A DNA stretch of 64,000 nucleotides from Diprion similis (GCF_021155765.1 NC_060112.1:11408001-11472000); one strand, 5' to 3'. Shown: positions 36,027 through 51,043, counted from the first letter of the stretch. The notes: generated from the letters alone by a model not told the origin. Translations and numbers: made by a program.

Positions 36027-39000
36027 CTTTCGGAACGTCATTCGATTAATCGCAGACTCCGACGATGAGCTGTGCAGCCGGTTTCGTTATAATTGAAATG
36101 TTCAATGCAACACGTATCTGCAAGATTAGTTTTCTCTTTTTGCAAGAAAAGACAAAAACAAATTTTTAAAAATCCAACCAAGAACAAATGTGATCGATTT
36201 CTTTTTGTTATATGGCAGAAGCTTCAAGCTTTAATTAGGAAATGAATTGGATAAAAATAATTACACCAATGTTTCTTGATCATCGAACACAGACTTAAAT
36301 CTTGAAAGAATCATTCTCGATCATCCTTAATTATGAAGTAATTCCATTTACCGCAGCTGTACAAATATTTTCATGATTATATCAATATAGAGCTTTTACA
36401 CGCAATCAGACTGCGTCACTCACAGGCACAGATTTTTACCTTCACTTGTGCAATAAATATTCATTACGATCCGTAATACAGTTTTCTCTCAATGCAGACG
36501 ATGTGCTGTATTCTTACGCCCTGCAGCAGCTTGTTATAAAAGAATATTAAATACAAGACTTGTAAACACTCGAGGTTCTGATTGAGGCATTGTGCTCTGA
36601 ACTGCTAACGAATACATTCACGGCACTGTATAGCCTGCGATACTGCAGTTGAACCGTGAAGAGAAAAGCAGAGAACTCAATCAATTCGAATATACCCAAT
36701 TTTTTCAAGTATTTTATGTAAGGTTCTGCTTTGCCTTCGGATTCGAGACTGCTAAGTTTCTGTGGGAAAAATATTTTGCAACCAAAATTAGAGAAATGGT
36801 TGACAAAATCTTCTATTTCTGGAAATTATAAACAAATTTAGGTCTTTGTATGATTGCGCGATATGAATGATAGATACAAGCAACGATTTGCAGTAATTGT
36901 TGGCGCAGATAAAGTTTACTATAAGTCAAACTGGCTATTATTGTAATAAAAATGCGATATCGGTGTGAATGGAATTTTAATTAAGTCTCGGCGATTGAAT
37001 TATACTGACTCAAGTTGAATTAATCTTGAGGATTCATAAAAGAAATTTTCCTAGTACTAAGAATATCTCTATATAGACTTTGGTACACGGTGTAAATTTA
37101 TGGGATACATGTTGTACCGCAATGGTTTCAGATCTTGAAGATTAATTAAGATCTCTAGGATCTAAAGAGGATCAGTTTGAAATCATTCGTCAATTGAACA
37201 GAGAACGCGGTAAACGAAATAAGGATCGCTATAATAAAAGTTTTAAAAGCGTCTTCCAACGATGCAGATGTCTTATAGAATACGTCCGAGATACACTAAT
37301 CGAATTATCAGCCATATCGCGCTAACGAGGCAGAGTCTAATGAGTGAAAGAATAATTAGCGAACGTTTCGAGTTGAGAAAGAAACAACAAAACTTCGTCT
37401 TTAAAAGTCAAACACATGATGTACATAGTTTTTTTTTCTTCAGCAGAAAAGCTTCTTTACGCTGGTTGAAACGATTATCGGTAAAAGAAAAACTTTTTCT
37501 ATTCAGTCTGCGTGGATTCCACATGTTCCGTGTCGACGAAATGTAAAGTCAAATCCAGAAGCAAGGTATCGTCTGGGGTCCCGTGTGGCCGGATTATAGA
37601 TATGCAAATTCAACTGCATTCAGACTCATATCCAACTCTTCATCGTCGGATAATATCGAGACTTCATTTTCTCCTCCTATTGTGCCGAGCAAACGTACCG
37701 GTGCATCGCAAAATAACCCTTGAAACTTATTTCCTGTGCCGCATATTTCGTTAAAGCTACGGTACAATGCACATTTGAATTTCATTTTCCGAAGTACAGC
37801 GTTGAATTTAAATTGACTTTGCGGCATTGTAATTTTTTTTAAGATACTTTTCATTGTTTTTAAATCGTTGAAAAAAATTTGCATGAATCAAATTCAAAAA
37901 TAAGCACATAATTGAGACCGCGATATTGTTATTTATTTTTTGTTTCTCTTGTCAGACTTGTCATTGAACTGAATTGGAGTGTATTTTGAAAAAAATAAAC
38001 GTTCGTACTGTACATAGTGATGAAAAATTGCATCGAAGGATGTTGAAACAATGCAGATATTCCCGCTGAAGTGAACGCAATGATGTGTATTTCCAGTCTA
38101 GACGATGGTATTGAGTGGAGCGTTTGAATGCTGGCAGTGCACTGCTAGATAAATAATGATTTTACGGGGAAACAGCTGCGACTGCGAATCATCGAATAAA
38201 ACTGAAAAATCCCGATGAGTAACAATTCTGGCCATCCGAAGCACTTGTAAAGATATTTCAAGCTAAATTAAACACGCCATGCGAAGCGTGATGCCCGTCT
38301 TAATATTCAAGCTCAAAACTCGGCTGATGTAGGTAAAAGTTTTTTTGTAAAATTTTACTACTCTCTAATAAAATAACTTGTTTCTTTTCCCCTTCATTTT
38401 TAAGACAGCTTCCAGGTTTCGTATTTTTTCGGGCATAGGTATAAAAATTCATTGTAAGATAAGCTGCCATTCTTTTCACATTTAGCTAAAATTTGAATCA
38501 CTCGCTTCTCTCTAACGGATTTGAATACACAAGACACAGAACTTTGGAACGAGAAATCGGAAAGACATTTAGAACAGTCGCGTTGGGAGCGTTCAAAGCT
38601 TGAAAGCTTTTTTCTCTTGGTCAGTTTCTCAAAATTCTTACGTTTTTTCTACGTCCTATTTTTCAACGTGAAACAACGAGTACGAGCTTCGCTGTAAAGT
38701 GTCAGACCTTGTGCTGACATGAGGAGAATTCGCATGACATCAATATACCTCTGTTTCATACTCATAGAGTTTCCACCGCGATTGGCTGCGCGGTGCAAAG
38801 TTGTCGTCAACTTTGTTCGTGTTCACAATTAGTTCTCTCGACAATCATGCGGCCCATTCACATGGCTTACACACGTTGTACAGTACCTACTTGCTCAAGC
38901 CAGAAGTATTACCTGCGCACCGAGTGCCATTCTGCTTATTGTTCAAACCATTACCATCTCGAGCTGCGTGCATGTGTCTGTTTCGTATTATACCCGCGTA

Positions 39001-42000
39001 CAATGGTCACATTTTTAACTTGCAGATTTTCTTGTATCTTTTTTTTTTTTACAAATTGCATAACTAGATCAAAGCAACAATTATTTTTGAACGAGTTTCT
39101 CTCTGTTCTCAAATTATATTTACAATTTTGTTACCAATCGGTGACAGTGACAAAAATTCCATGCAATCACGATGAAACCGGAATTACCTCCATAAATTTT
39201 CTCCCAACCTTTTCGTTCGGTTCTGAAATCATGCGAGAGTTTCGCGAGTCCTTGATTCTCAGTGTTCGAAGGATGCATGTGGCTTTCAATCGGCGTTGTG
39301 TCACCGTCAGATTCGCTTTGAGATAGCGTCGAACCACATTCGATAAAATGAACCGCGTATCCTGTGCCTTCGAAGAGCCAACTACAGGAACGTTGAAGTA
39401 AGATATGAAAATAGAAGATTGTCATCGTGATATCGACGTTCCGGGTGGGAAAGTACCGGGCTTGAGAGAAACACCGCGATGTGCATGGTTAGTGGAAACT
39501 CACGGAGTCACCGGAAGCAGAACGAAGCGAGCGAGTATCTGAATGGCTGTTCGCGTTGACGGGAAGCCGCAGATAAGGTTGTTCTCAGAGTTTGCGCCAG
39601 TTTCGCTGGCACAGTGTTTGCTGTTGTTCAATTTAATCAACCTGACACACACCGGGCGGCTGGTGTGGATATCGATCACCGGCGTTTTCCCTTCACCCCA
39701 TAGCCAGCAAACACTTGAGTTGAACTCGTTTCCACGGCAGTAGTGCCATCGGCTTGGATCGATGCTACTATCCCGAAATTTGGCAAACATTCGATGCTGA
39801 AACGATGATCGGTTCACCCTCCGTTCCGTAATCATAATTGAATCGCTTTTTTATTACGGATAAACGATAAATGCTTTGAATTTTTGACTCGTTATAGGAA
39901 TTGTTTTCTTTTTAGAACCTCATGCTTCGACCTAGTCTGGACTTGCACGTGGCACAAACAACTTCCATTACTCCAAGTTGTATAGGTGGAACAAGTGTGA
40001 AAACAATGATTCTTGAATATATTGAAAAGAAAACAAAAGACGTTGAAAGAGCTCCGTTACTAGAAACTTTTTTGTTTGTTTTTAAATGAATCAAGTATAT
40101 ACCGAAGATCTAATGTCAATAAATCGTGTCGGATTTTGATTGTACTGAATTATCTGTATTTCCGTTTTCGTTTCTAAATAGCGTAACGGAACCAGAAGTG
40201 GGACACTCGGTCTATTTCATCGCAATTATTAGTGAGTATTTCAATTGTTTTATTGGACAAAATGTGTCCCTAGATTTTGTTTCGTTCGGTCGGTACGACT
40301 GTCGCGCGAGTCAACTGTTTCAGATGCGAAAACAAAAATCGTTTGTCGAGCGTCGCGCAGCGTGAAAGAAGGTATCAAATAAAGTGAATAAAGTAAACTA
40401 CAATGAGGGAGTGATATTTAGAAACTGTAAGTATTGAGTTTAGTAACACAACTAAAGTAACATGTCTACTGTTACTCGTTGATAATTGACTAACTAATAA
40501 ATGAAGTATTTCCACGCTCAAATCGGTTTCAATATGTTTAAGGTTAGAATTGTTCGAATTGTTTGCAGTATCCGAGGAATGGCCAGAAGTGGACCAGGAG
40601 TCCTACTATTGGTATGTGTCGTATTTAATTTTTCTACTCAGTTGTGGGACAGTCAATGCTTTATACGAGGGATTGGTTAGGGATTTAATAGAACTCATTG
40701 AATCGCCCATTGCCAAAACTATTTATACAAATGTATGAAAACGATGAATGGAATCGAATAATTCGAACATTAAATCTAATAAATAAAAATTTCTTTACGA
40801 CGATTAAAAACTTATCCCGTCATAAATATGACAATTAAATTGATCAAAATTAATTGATTTCTGATTGTTTATTTCTTTATTTCTTCAAACTTCTGTGGCC
40901 AAATTATTCGTTTCTAAATCGACTCGACTGCGAACAGATCAGACAAGAGAATGAAAATCTGTGAAGGTGAGACCGATCCTGCTACGGCGGAATCTCGTTG
41001 TTTTTGAGACTATTTAAACTGAAATATTTCTCGTGGTGAGAATAGCAGCAAATTAGATAGAAAGCTAGAATGCTTAATGACGGATGCTGAAAGTGGTTTT
41101 CGATCATGTTCAGCCATCCCGCAATGATCAGGTAAACAGGTAATATACGCGAGTGTATAAGATGTCCGTAAATAGGCATCTGACAATGAATATTCATCGA
41201 ACCGATACGAATGACGTTCGCACAAACCGATCTATAAATAGCCGTGTAATTATCGAATAACAATAGGTATTTAACAGGAACACAGAGCACCGCTTGCGCG
41301 TAGCGATAAAATCGAATCGAGTCATTGTGTAACACCGTGTAACCCCAGAATTAATACGATTGTTCAAAATGGTCACGTGGGATCGCCACGCACTTCTCTA
41401 GATATGGTATGCATAGATATACCTGTAGGTATACCTGAATTAATGTCACGTGCAATAAAACTAGCATCCTGTACATTGGAAATTGTATCTGGGAATATTT
41501 TAGCAGTTGGACTTTTGTCGTGCAAGCACAACGTGGTCCGATCTCTTAAAAAGGCAATATTTCACGTCCTGATTTTTTATCGATCGGTGGATTCGTTCTC
41601 CCTTTTCAATTCGTACCTTTCTTCAGCGTTTGAATACTGGATTCAGAAGCTGAGAGAAGAAGTTGGTATTGAATGAATAGCACAAGTTTTATTGTCGATT
41701 CCAGCATCCCGTCTAGACGCTGGCCTGGATTGGCACAAGTGTTCAAAAGTCTCTTCGTTACTTCGGCAATACTTTTTCTGATGAATAACTCTGGATTAAA
41801 AATTCGAATTCAAAGCTGTTGGCTTCTTAACTTCTTCATTATGATAGGTATGATTCGCATTATTCAGAGCGACAAAAACGTTCATTAATAGTAAAAGCGA
41901 GTAAGCTATAAACTCTCAATAAGAGTTCGGGCTTGTTATTAATTAATTAATAGTGTTACGCGTTTCGCAGTTTCAAACGATTTTTGCATCGACCCTATCA

Positions 42001-43427
42001 GAAGAACAACCGCGAGACAAAATGATGAAATAGTTTAAACCGCTTTCGTATAATATGCAGATCCCGCACAAGTTACGCAAGAATTCTTGAGCTTCTCTCA
42101 ATTTTTTCAAATAGCTGTAGAGACCAAAGTTAATTTTCTCTGGTGAAAAGAAAAGGAATTCTGTAAGCACATACACTGCACACTTACAATTGAGTGGAGG
42201 ACGCGACGGTGAGGAGAATAGCGTGTTCTGTGATTTTATATACCTGTATGTATAATAAATGCACTTTAACACACACATATGCGGTAGAAAAGAAACGAGA
42301 AAAGCTCATCTTGAAACGCACGCGGTGGGAAAGTGGCAGCTGAGCGAGGCAATGGCTGCGGAGTATTATCCGCAAGTATAAATATTGCCGGGATTATTCA
42401 TACCTACAGCCAACGTCTGACTCACGCTGCTGCTTCACCTGCATTGTGAGAAAAAGGAAATTTTCTGTATCTAAAGAAATAATAAGTGGGTAATAAAAAT
42501 TCAACCACAATTATTTTCACGAAATTGTACACTTCCAAATAAGCCTTGATTTACAGGGAATGATCAACTATTTAATTGAAGATCAAATCATTTTATTGGA
42601 TCCACAGAAATGAATTAATTGCCAATACGATGTATACTTGATGAAAAAAAAATCATAAATTTTAACATTCATTAAAGCAAAATGAATATTCTGTGAGTTT
42701 GAAGTATATTATTACGAAGTAAAATCGATCAAATATTTCACAATCTAACTAAATATTTCTTTCGTTACAATAAAACCTTGTTATAAGCGGGTCGTTTTAT
42801 TGAATGAAATAAAAGCAATTGGTTAGACATAATTATTTTAGTGCATATATCAAATCTTTAATCCAAGTTTTTTACCTGCATGGTTTTACACCGGATGGTC
42901 AGCAGAAAATCTGATTTCAAACTCATTTTCAAAGCTAAAAAATTAATATCGATAATTGCGTTTACCGAAGGTAACAATGAATGAGTAACTAATGAGGCAG
43001 CAATTTGTTTATCGCTGTTTGAATTTTAAGCACACACACTTACACATGGGATGTTATATATATAAATATTTCATACAAAAGTTGTCAGCTTTGATATGAT
43101 GAATTTTTTGGTTGAAATAAAAAGTTAAGTTCAGTTGATGATTAATGAATATTATAGGCAATTCAATGATCTTATCTCTCAGGTATAAAAATTGTCCCAA
43201 ACACAGAATGTAGCAATTAGGATTGAATCGGGAACATCTGTCGTTTGGAAGGTGGTTAAATAATGAGGAACCGTATCTGGTGATTGTGAAGAAAAACTCG
43301 TTAAATATCGTTCTGTTTTACCATATCTATTTATCTTCGGGCGGCTGCTCAAAAAAACTCCTCGCATGACTGCGGCAATTCAGACTCTATTTAAAATTCC
43401 TATTGTGTATACACGCGTAATTATACC

Positions 43428-43470
43428 TGTATATATACATACATGTATGTATATATATATATATATACAC
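43428..43470. repeat. (TA)n / TATACA microsatellite
   Basis: Alternating TA and TACATG sequence about 43 bp long. It is self-complementary and likely to be length-variable. Confidence 0.85.
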
Positions 43471-46317
43471 AACAAACCTGACCTATAATGGTTATGCCTA
43501 TAACCAACGCCAATAACGATCCTTCCATTCAGCTGCGCGTTTTACGCAACTCATTATATATACCAACGTACCAACAAGAATTCTGTCTCGTGGTTATACC
43601 GAGTATAATTTACACAGGTAAATAGAAGCGTGGCTATAGATGCAAGTACATATAAAAGGTCATTTTTAACAGAGGCTATTTTAGCAGCTCACAACGTGAA
43701 ATTGAAGGCTTTTCAAATTCGCAACAGTAGTTGAAAGGTGTAAAGCTGTTTAGAGAATTTTTGGTTCAAGGTGTGCATTTTTACTTCGCGTATAGTATTT
43801 AGTGGTAAAACCTAGAGTTCTTATTATTATATAGTAAATTGTAAGAGTGATGTTTTTAAGTTTCTGTAATCAATCAGCATAGAAATGAAATTTTTTACAA
43901 ATCTAGAACCCAAGCAGCCGACATATTTTCATTTCTCGTAGTGATGATTAATTGCATTTGTATAAGCATACGTCTCAATTCTAAGACCCCTGATTGTACT
44001 TTGATTTATTATCCTTGCATCCAAAACGAGAAGTTTCCCAAGATATGCGAGCCCAAAAATTTCGTAGATTCTCGGAGAAAGTATTGCTGGAAAATTTTTT
44101 AAAATTTCAAAGAAACTAAAAACGTTTGTAGAAAGGCTAAATCACAATACTTAATTAATGAGCAACGAGAATATAGACGACGTCTCGAAAAAATTCTAAG
44201 CGGAAAACGGATCAACGACTTACTTGTCACAATTTCACATCGAATATACTTCGTTGCCGATTACGCTGTAAAAATAAGAAAACGTACCTAGAATACAAAT
44301 ATGTATGAATGTACACGTTGTACAAGTAATCCCGTCGTGCAACCGTCGCGACGTCGACGGGACAGAATGCCGCTTATATCGTGGTTAAAAAGCGGTTCCC
44401 TCCAACGCGGAGGAACGAGAAGAGCTCGGCGAAAAACCTGCCCGATTCGAGCACGAGATCGGAATCATTCATTGTCTCTTAGGTATACCTATAGTAGCGG
44501 ATTTCATCCTGATGGCGCCGGCTTTCGAGACAGCCAGGTAAATACGCGGTAATATCGAATGCCGGTGAAACGGAAACGAGAAATACCTCAATTCGGGCGT
44601 GCTTATATCGCTACTTACAGATGGACGCGTTTTTCATTCAGACAAGTAGAATGAAAAAAAAAAGAAAAAAAACACGGTTGTCTTTGCATTTCGAACAAAA
44701 AAATCCGCCGAGCGTTTACAATTTTATATGAGATTCTCAAATTTTAAACGGTTTTTGATAATCGTTCAAGATATTTCAAATTTCAAATTTCACTTTAAAC
44801 TATCTTACATTGATTCGAATACTTTGAGAGGTTTTCAGAATGCTTAACGAATTATTATACTTTGGGTTACTGATTAAATTTTTCTTTTCTGGATAGCAAG
44901 ACAATTTTCAATTCTCCTGCGACGTAATGAGAATGAAATTTTTTAAATTACCGTCAATTTTATACACGTTATACAATCAATCGTTGGTTTCGAAAGGCAT
45001 ATTTCAAGACAAAAACAGGCGTATGTTTTTTGAAATTTTTATGAAACGTTTTGTCACAACACAGTGCGAAGAGTCCAATACTAATTGTCGGTGTCCTGTT
45101 ATAGTACGATTTCGTCTGAACATATGATTGTCGTCCAAATTTGGAGTCGCTTTTTGCAGACGAGAAACTCAACAGACGCCGGATTACACGACGGATGATT
45201 TATTTCGCTCCATTAATGTTCCTCCTCCGGTTCTTTTATTTCGAGCTTCTTTCACCCGACAACAATGCGAATTTTTATCATAGCCGTCACAGCAGCAGCC
45301 CTGCATGCGTATATTATTATGTACGTACTACGTTTGAGTGCGTGTAATTTCAATGCCAAGAACAGTAAACAGCAGCTTTTACATGCCTACGAAGCTTCGA
45401 TAACATCCCGTATGTTTGCGCTTAGTCAACGTCTATAATGCTGATTGTTGTTTAAATCGTTGCATTATAGTCCATGTCTCTCATATACAACGTAATGAAA
45501 AGTTCAATCAATTCCCTACCTACGGATAAACAATTTCATTTACCATCAATAATGCTGGAATCTTGTCGATGTGAAAGTTTATTGGAATAAGAAAACATTG
45601 AAAAACGATTAATCATTAGGAAATATTGAATGAATTGAGGAATAGGGTATAAGGTATTGCACCGTTTGTAGTCACTTTAAAAAATTATATCTTAATTATC
45701 ACGATTCATAACTAAAATCCAACGCTTAGCAAGTTTTGAAGATCAATGTCTGACACGTGTTAGTATATATTCAAAAATTGGTTTTTACGATGTGGATCAT
45801 CGCAAACGTTTATGGTCTGAGCGTTCGATTACACCAGATGAAAGTCAACCGTTACATTTACTTCACATAAAATTTTTCAAAATACAATTTGTACTGAATG
45901 TGAATTAACTTTCCATAAATATTTCACATCAGCCGTTAGCCCGAAATCGAGTCTACAGTTAAAGTCAAGCGTCCTTCTCGTCGTCGTTCCCGTGAATCCT
46001 TTTACCAACGACGAATGAAAGTGTAGCACTAGATTATCATACAGAGATACGTGAATAATTATTCAACCATGAGGACATGGAATGGGCAGGTACGACGCAA
46101 CAAGCTCGATTACAAGCTGGATCAAAGGGAACGTTGAGCACTCACAATCAGAACAGGCAACCGTTCTGTTTGCAAGTGGCAGCAGCGGTTCGAATACCTA
46201 AACTGCACACAATACGCAGCAAGTTGACATTATCGAACGTGCTGGTGATTCGTACATGGCACCGAAATGAATTTCTACTTGTGGTAAATTATATGTACGC
46301 AGTCCTAAACTGTTTTC

Positions 46318-46336
46318 ATTTTTTTTTTTTTTTTTT
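46318..46336. repeat. Poly(T) tract
   Basis: A run of about 18 T residues in gene-free DNA. Read on the minus strand it is poly(A), but no retroposon body was recognised. Confidence 0.8.
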
Positions 46337-49060
46337 CTTAAACCCAAATAGAATATACAGTTCTGGATACAAATAGGAAATTAATTTTGTAATTGTAAAC
46401 GAAAAAAAAAACTAGTATATTTGTTGCTATTCTTTTTTTATCACACGGTTAATCGTACTCTTATTTTTTCCAACTATAATAGCGATAATTTGATGTCACT
46501 GCAACAAGAAATCGATGTTAAGGGGATGCTGTAGTAAGTCGTTACCGATAGAGCAAAATTACGGGTTTTCTTAGTATTGTCAAAGCCTGAGTCTAGCTGG
46601 TGCGAAAATTTCGCAGTCGGCGTAATTCAACATTTAATACCGAATAAGAATATAAAAATTTTTTTTTTTATTTCATGATAAAATAATATATACTAATTCA
46701 ATAACAGGAATATATTTGTTGGCATTATTTTTTTTTTGGATATTTAATAAATTACAATTAACGCGGTCGGTAAAGATTGACTGTAAAGTCTTCTTGAAGA
46801 TTTATTCATTCCAATAAACAGAAAATTTAGTGTCAACGATTATAAATTTATACTAAACAGTTAGTTGTATTATATTTTCTTGCAATTTTAACAATATCTA
46901 AATCCTTGTATCGCAGCAATATCGATTTTACTAAAATTTGCTAGTATAAACTGTAAAAAGTGAATCTGCGAATGGATCGTTGAAATATGTCGAAACAGCG
47001 AGCTGCTAGGCGATGTTAGTCGTATGCAAATCGCGTGGAACTCAGCTGGAAAGATTTCGCCAAAGTACATAACCTTAGGCTTGGCCGACGCCACGTGCTC
47101 CCTGCAAAATTCGGGACTTGATCCCACCATATATGGAGTACCGGTGCTTTCTAGAGATCTTTTGTACTGGTTCATTTTTATTTTTTAATCGCTCAATTCC
47201 TTTCTTTTTAACTCCATTTCTATGTCGTTTTTGGCTTTCATTTATCATCAGCTCGCGGCGCAGTGTCTTAAAGTGTTTCGTTGGGAAAGAACATTTTGTT
47301 TTCGATACCAGCAAAAAAAATTTTTACACGTAGCGGATGAAAAAAATCTGGAATCTAATTTTCTTAAATATCGCTCACCGAATATAAAGTTTTCATATTT
47401 AAGTAACGTGAATACGATGTGTTCGTTTCTTTAAATTTCTTATCACTTACAATCAGCCGGATTTGATGATACGGTCTTGATCTTGGAAGCATTTTGCAAC
47501 GAATATAATTATCATCGAAAGTCTACGTTACGCAAAATTCGTCAGTCGAATGGTTCAAATATTATAATTAAACCTCGAAAGTGGATTTCACGTAAAGTTG
47601 AACACTTTGAAAATCTTTGGCGGATAAAATGTAATTGCCTGAACAGTAAAAAATTCAAACTTCTAATTCCGCGAGTTTAGAATTGAACTTAATTGGTTTG
47701 TCATTGAAAAAATAAAGTTAAAAATTATTTCAAAGATAACCTTCCTCGGGATTTCGTTTTCTCTCTGCGAACAATAAGCATTTAAATGTAAATTTTTTCT
47801 CCACAAATCGTATGGAATGCGGTGGATCCGAGAATAATGAGGAGTGCAAGAATTAATTTTACGTAAGTAAATGATCGTTGTTTTTGTTTTGTTCTCGGGA
47901 TCAGGAAATCGTTGCGTCGTAAGCGCGAGAATAACAACAACAAGTCTTTGCCTGAGTCAAAGAACCTTAAGTTTGGATATTCTTATGTACACAAGAGTTC
48001 CTTCGGAGGCTCTAAAATCTCAGTTAAACTCGTTTTCACTGCACCCTCCGCATTAAACAGACGGTTTCGTGCGACCGATACTGCAGAGGTATTCAGATCA
48101 AAATATACAAACAACGCGGAGCGTGGATGGCAGGGAATAATGTGGAGAGGAAGAAAAAACGAGAAAAAGAAAATTCGGAGGCTGGTTCAATCTCGACGAA
48201 AACGACGCCGTCGCCCCCCGTCGTCTCATAATCGGATATGTAATGTTACACCGTCAGGATCCGTAGCGTGCATTTTATCGCTAACAAATAACGTCGTAAA
48301 ACCGTCCGTTATACGGTTTAATAAAATTGTCTTAACGGCTCGGCGATCCAGAGACGGGCGTTAATCTCGATCTGTTTCGATTCCTGCGTGTATACGAAAT
48401 GAGCAAAAGATCCAGACTTTCGAGATATACGGATCGAAAATAATTGAGTCGTTTTATCCTGCCTCGATGTAACTATAAGCGATGAGAAATTATTTATTAT
48501 CGTTATAAGTTGCGTGGCGAACGTTAGAGTTTTTAGAATGATCGAACTTTCACCACATTATTATAAATCTTTTTAAAAAAGCGCAGGATTGTTCTCACTG
48601 TTAATTATAGTTATCAACGGCTTTATGCTCCCAGATATTTAGAATTATCGATCTCTCGAGTGCAGAATGAGATGAATTAAGACATTACGAAACTGCGATT
48701 ACCGGTAATATTTTATTTCGCATCTATTAAAGATTAACCGACAGTCGATAAAATTTGTAATATCGATTCAATATCGACAAAATTTTCTTCTCTTCGAAAT
48801 CAAATTCATGTTATCTGTTTTCTTTATTCACGATCAAGTGGCTCGGATTATTTCTCGTGAATATAATCCCTGTCGAAAATTATGGGTAAAATTTTGCGCT
48901 TTTTTTTTCGTTTCAACAGCTGCAAAAAATTTCTCCATATGAGAATTTGTGAAAAAAGTGAATTTAAAAAAATCTTTTCTTGTAAAAATGTATCGTTACT
49001 TATTTGATTGAAATCTACAAACATATTTAACAAAAAAAAAACCGCGTTCTCCTAATGTGC

Positions 49061-49682
49061 TATAAATACAACACGCCAAGAACCGAAAAGGTTCAAAAAA
49101 GCAGCATGCAACGTCGATGCTCGACACTGGAACATCAGCCGATCGATATAGATCAGCATAAATATTCGCCACGCAAAAAGCCGTTAAGTGCAACGTCACG
49201 GAAGACATCCTCGTCGCATTAACTAGCCGGCGAATAGGCAACGCAGACGTTTCACCGTCGTCGCCCTGCTCTGAATGGGCGAACGCCGAACGAGACGTGA
49301 CGCGACGTCGGGACTCCGGGTGTGCTAAATAACGCCTTTCTTTGCCGTCGTGTATCAGCTACTGACTCTTTAAGGTCACCGCGAATACCTGCACCGAGAG
49401 TCTCCGGCGACTCTGCCATCCACGCGAGGAGCTTCAGTCCTCCGTTGCTCCTTAAACGATCGACTCGCTCGCGAGCACGCGCAGAACTCGCTGCGCGATT
49501 GCTGGACATCGGCGCGGAACGATCGATTCGCGATTGATCGACGGTCTTGTGTCGTGTTCGCGTGACCTTTCGCACTCCGTGTCTACCGAGGTGTAAGCAC
49601 GTGATATTCGCCGTCTCTTGGACCGCTGGACATCCGGTGCTCGAGGATTGACCGGCTCGTAAATCGATCTCACGATTTTTAG
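49061..49682 (+). promoter_or_regulatory. TATA promoter and probable non-coding first exon of an unseen gene
   Basis: TATAAATA (49061-49068) is followed by a CpG-rich stretch (about 49240-49660) that stands out from the AT-rich surroundings. The stretch ends in an excellent splice donor, AG|GTGAGT, with the intron starting at 49683. A TCAGTCC initiator at about 49434 is an alternative start site. Frames across the block are open on both strands, as CpG-rich DNA tends to be, and none resembles a protein. I infer a 5'UTR exon of a plus-strand gene with a first intron longer than 14 kb, its coding exons lying beyond the window. Confidence 0.5.
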
Positions 49683-51018
49683 GTGAGTGGTGCAAATAAT
49701 CAGTAAGGTATCGCATCTTACTAATAATTTTCGAGACTGGTTCTCTTTCTGCAGGAATCGACTAAACGATCTTTTATTTCATCTTCTGTCGTTGTCTAAC
49801 TGTGTTATATACTTTATGCTGTATTCGGACATCTGGTTCAAATTCGAAGTAAATTTTATTCTAACTAGAATAATTAAAAACAAAAAATTTATACAAATTA
49901 TTGTAATAAATTTGATCGAGACGAGCTTGATTTCGGCCGTGAAAATCATTTCGAATATTAGCTGTACAGTTTGGCGTTGAATTATGCAGGAATCGACCAG
50001 TTTTTTTTTTCTTGTTTTTTTCTATCTCAGTGTGTAAGCGTAATTCTGATAATGAATCAGATTTATGTATGAATACTAATACCAACGAACATTGAGATAC
50101 AATTCTCGTTTTGAAGTAGCAAGGATGAGTAATTTATTCATGAAACTGGAGCTCCGCTTTGTAATCTACGTCGTCTTCTATTGCTGTCATGTCATTTCGC
50201 CGTATTAACAGTGACAGCGGAAGTTAACTCTGACTAATGAGGAAAGTACGGAAACAGTCTCGAGTTGTAATTTACTTTTGCGAAATTTCGTTTTCCGTAA
50301 AATAGAGACAAAAATCAATATCTGTGAATCAGCTTCGAGCAAGACTATCGATTTTTGAAACGTTTTGAGTTAAAAAATTTTGATAAAATTATTAGATGGG
50401 TAAATAAAACTGACAATATCTTGGACAAAAATTTTTTATTTATTTTTTTTAAATTGTGCAAGACGAAATGCTATTTTTGATATCGTCAAATACGGACTTT
50501 GAGGCTAGTTGAACGTGACGTAGGTCATTTAGGTCAACGAGTCTGATCTGCACGGGATACAGAAATCGCAGAGAAGCAATCTGTCTACGTCCCTGTCGAA
50601 AGAGATGAAAGAATTGATTGATCGAACCATTCTCAGAGTGTCACTGTTGTATACCTCAATCACCGATGATTGATTGATCGGGAATAAAAAGTCTCGTTCG
50701 CGTTAAGTGTTTTGGACTTTCGCATGCATCGAAAACTGCATATATGCGAATATTGAATCACAGAATTAGATCACGGAGTATTAAAAAGTAGGATCGAGTC
50801 CTCATGACTGGAGTTATTTTTATCGACGATAATGTAGTTGAACATTATACTTATATATAGTGAAGTCGGTCGATGCGAAATACGAGTTCAATGTTATCGC
50901 GGGATTCGCTTTCTCGGCATTGCGAATAAAGTATTACTGTATACAAGAGCCGGCTGTTATCTGCTTCACAAACGCATTCTTTGTCACACGATATCGGACT
51001 ATCTTCCACCTCATGTTC

Positions 51019-51043
51019 CACACACACACACACACACACACAC
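51019..51043. repeat. (CA)n microsatellite
   Basis: About 12 uninterrupted CA dinucleotides, probably length-polymorphic. Confidence 0.95.

Larger units (their letters stand above)
33902..49060. other. Gene-free stretch, no coding sequence recognised
   Basis: AT-rich DNA with short overlapping frames on both strands and no frame that resembles a known protein. GC-richer islands occur near 35.8-36.1, 39.4-39.8, 44.3-44.6 and 48.0-48.4 kb. The first contains a perfect dyad and a TCAGT-type initiator at about 35852, so it could be a promoter or non-coding RNA start. Several hydrophobic frames (for example 40550-40738 and 41377-41676) lack convincing starts. Confidence 0.45.

Noticed and set aside
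38793..39326. 177-codon plus-strand frame, cysteine- and phenylalanine-rich
   Set aside because: It starts with GTG, contains a poly-pyrimidine run giving FFFFF, and shows no conserved motif.
40550..40738. Possible terminal exon of a membrane receptor
   Set aside because: An acceptor-like GTTTGCAG and a hydrophobic stretch are present, but there is no receptor motif and no partner exon could be joined in phase.
47912..48364. 150-codon plus-strand frame
   Set aside because: It begins with TTG, is dominated by basic runs and has no recognisable family or flanking splice signals.
49252..49716. 154-codon open frame on the minus strand across the CpG-rich block
   Set aside because: CpG-rich DNA lacks stop codons in several frames at once. 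The frame runs against the TATA box and splice donor, and the translation is arginine-rich without a recognisable domain.
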